DNA from: CAVPJC01 sp963705155
Lineage (GTDB): Bacteria; Chloroflexota; Anaerolineae; Anaerolineales; UBA4823
Direction: 5' to 3'
DNA: 64,000 bases
Assembly: GCA_963705155.1 (NCBI GenBank)
Contig: CAVPJC010000024.1
Coordinates: 151,966 to 215,965, forward strand
In this document: positions 62,742-64,000 of the stretch, piece by piece
Position numbering within the stretch: position 1 is the first letter of the stretch
How the letters are laid out: every line of letters starts with the position of its first letter
Program-made: the position numbers and the translations under genes
The notes under the pieces: model-generated
Seen by the model: the letters and a program-made list of their open reading frames with translations, nothing else
The model's database searches: none
What the model was told of the DNA's origin: nothing

Positions 62742-64000
62742 TCAGGCCCGCAATTTCTCGCCTTTGGGATCCAGCAAAACCGTCTGGGTCGCCTGGGCAG
62801 CCATGCGGCCATCCAGCAGCTCGACCTCGAAGCGCGTTCCGCTTTGGCCAGCTCGGGGGGCAGGTAGGCGTACAGGATGTTCTTCTTGAGAGTATAGCCG
62901 TAACCCCCGCTGCGTACACGGGAGATGACCACGCCGTTGTAATAAACGGCTTCGCCGCCGTAGATCTGGGTGTATTCGTCCCGGTCCAGCACCATGGTGC
63001 ACAGCTTGCGGGTCAGGCCGGCTTCTTGGCCTTCACCAGCGCCTCGCGCCCGATGAAGTCGCCTTTATCCAGGTGGACACAGAACCCCAGGCCACCTTCA
63101 TAAGGATTTTCCAGCGGGGTGACATCAGCCGTGAAGTAGCGGTAGCCCTTTTCAAGTCGCAGCGAATCGGCCACTTTGTAACCACCGACCTCGATGCCGA
63201 ACTCCTTGCCGGCCTCCATGATGAGGTCCCAAACCTGGATGCCTTTTCCCAGGGCACGTACAGTTCCCAGCCCAGCTCGCCCACGTAACTGACACGCTGC
63301 ACCCATACTTTAACGCCGTTGATATCCAGGAACCGGGCAGCCAGATAGGGGAAAGCCCCGTTGGAGACGTCATCATGGGTGATCTTCTGCAGGATCGGCG
63401 GGCCTTGGGCCCATCAGCGGCAGGCAGGCCCATTCCAGGGTGACATCGCGGATGCTCGCCGCCAAATCATCGTGACGCACGTTCATCTGGATCCAGGCCA
63501 GGTCGTTGCCGATAAAGCCGGAGCCGGTGACCACATAAAAGAGATCTTCCGCCATGCGTGTGACGTCACATCGGCCAGCACACCACCGCGGGTGTTGAGG
63601 AACTGGGTGTACATCGCCGAACCGACCGGGCGGTCCATGTTGCTGTCCGCCATGCGTTGCAAGAGCGGCAGTGCTCCGGGGCCTTTGACTTCGATTTTGC
63701 CGAAGGATGAGAAATCGAACAGGATGGCACGTTCGCGGGCGGCCTGCGTGCTCTTTGCCTACACGGTCAAAGTAAGGCGGTTTGGCCCAGCCCCATTTGC
63801 GCTGGTCTTCACCCATGCGGCGCGATTTTTGCCAGGCTGGTAATAGTTGACGCGCTCCCAGCCGAATTTCTCGCCAAAGACGGCGCCGTGTTCCTGGGTG
63901 CGATAATACACCGGGCTGACACCGACCGGGCGCGCCCATTCGTACTCGTCGTTGGGGAAACGCAGACGGTAATAGTATTTCACACATTCGCGTGTCCGCT
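62742..64000 (-). CDS. Dimethylglycine/sarcosine dehydrogenase-like protein, C-terminal part, frameshifted and cut by the window end
   Basis: The visible part is the C-terminal half of an FAD-dependent demethylase. GAVFGEKFGWERVNYYQPGK precedes a GcvT-like tetrahydrofolate domain with FDFSSFGKIEVKGPGALPLL, VQRVSYVGELGWELYVPWEK, SLRLEKGYRYFTADVTPLEN and GLGFCVHLDKGDFIGREAL. Several frame changes (about 63750, 63560, 63400, 63020, 62860) interrupt it. Such enzymes demethylate dimethylglycine or sarcosine and pass the C1 unit to tetrahydrofolate. The FAD domain would lie beyond the window. It is the first gene of the amine cluster seen here. Confidence 0.82.

Overview
The window looks like a long-read or draft metagenome contig from a member of the Chloroflexota, most likely class Anaerolineae. 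This rests on gene content and order (KdpFABC, a LysM and lamin-tail envelope protein, a NurA-HerA pair, a split cytochrome b with Rieske protein, FecR-type anti-sigma proteins, MttB-like methyltransferases), not on a database search. GC content is moderately high. About twenty otherwise normal genes carry single-base frameshifts, including essential ones (dnaX, recR, proA), so most breaks are probably sequence errors rather than gene decay.

Layout. 0-2 kb (minus): end of a kdp potassium-pump operon with kdpA, kdpF and a further tiny membrane ORF. 2-5.4 kb (plus): an attenuator-like leader, rsgA, a RIO-type kinase and a transglutaminase-like protein. 5.4-11.1 kb: CAP/LysM and LysM/lamin-tail envelope proteins, a NYN nuclease, then dnaX-ebfC-recR. 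11.2-17.1 kb: the translation cluster tRNA-Thr, tRNA-Tyr, tRNA-Thr, tuf, rpmG, tRNA-Trp, secE, nusG, rplK, rplA, L10 leader, rplJ, rplL. 17.4-23.3 kb: a respiratory operon of lipoprotein cytochrome c, GltD-like FeS flavoprotein, b6-type cytochrome b, subunit-IV-like protein, Rieske protein and a three-haem cytochrome c. 23.4-25.8 kb: an ECF sigma factor with a FecR-like membrane partner. 26-29.7 kb: rpiA, rpe and a two-component system.

29.7-36.8 kb is the accessory region. A membrane protein gene and a lytic transglycosylase gene each have a near-identical promoter with a GAAC-N4-GTTC palindrome lying between -35 and -10, which resembles a Gram-positive LexA box. Next to them are four insertion sequences. 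Their target duplications show that three entered a single stretch of about 16 bp and the fourth entered the end of one of the others, cutting off the 3' end of a HIT-family gene.

36.8-52 kb: SDR-Nudix-HIT operon, proBA, aldo/keto reductase, an AAC(6')-like acetyltransferase, ferritin, SulP transporter, nurA-X-herA operon, GNAT and EamA proteins, and a PiT/DUF47 phosphate uptake pair. 52-64 kb (all minus): a spermidine/phosphonate-type ABC importer with an alkaline-phosphatase-superfamily enzyme, an APC permease, a metallophosphoesterase, an MttB-family methyltransferase, a choline-kinase-like protein and the C-terminal part of a dimethylglycine/sarcosine dehydrogenase-like protein. Together these suggest uptake and demethylation of quaternary or methylated amines.
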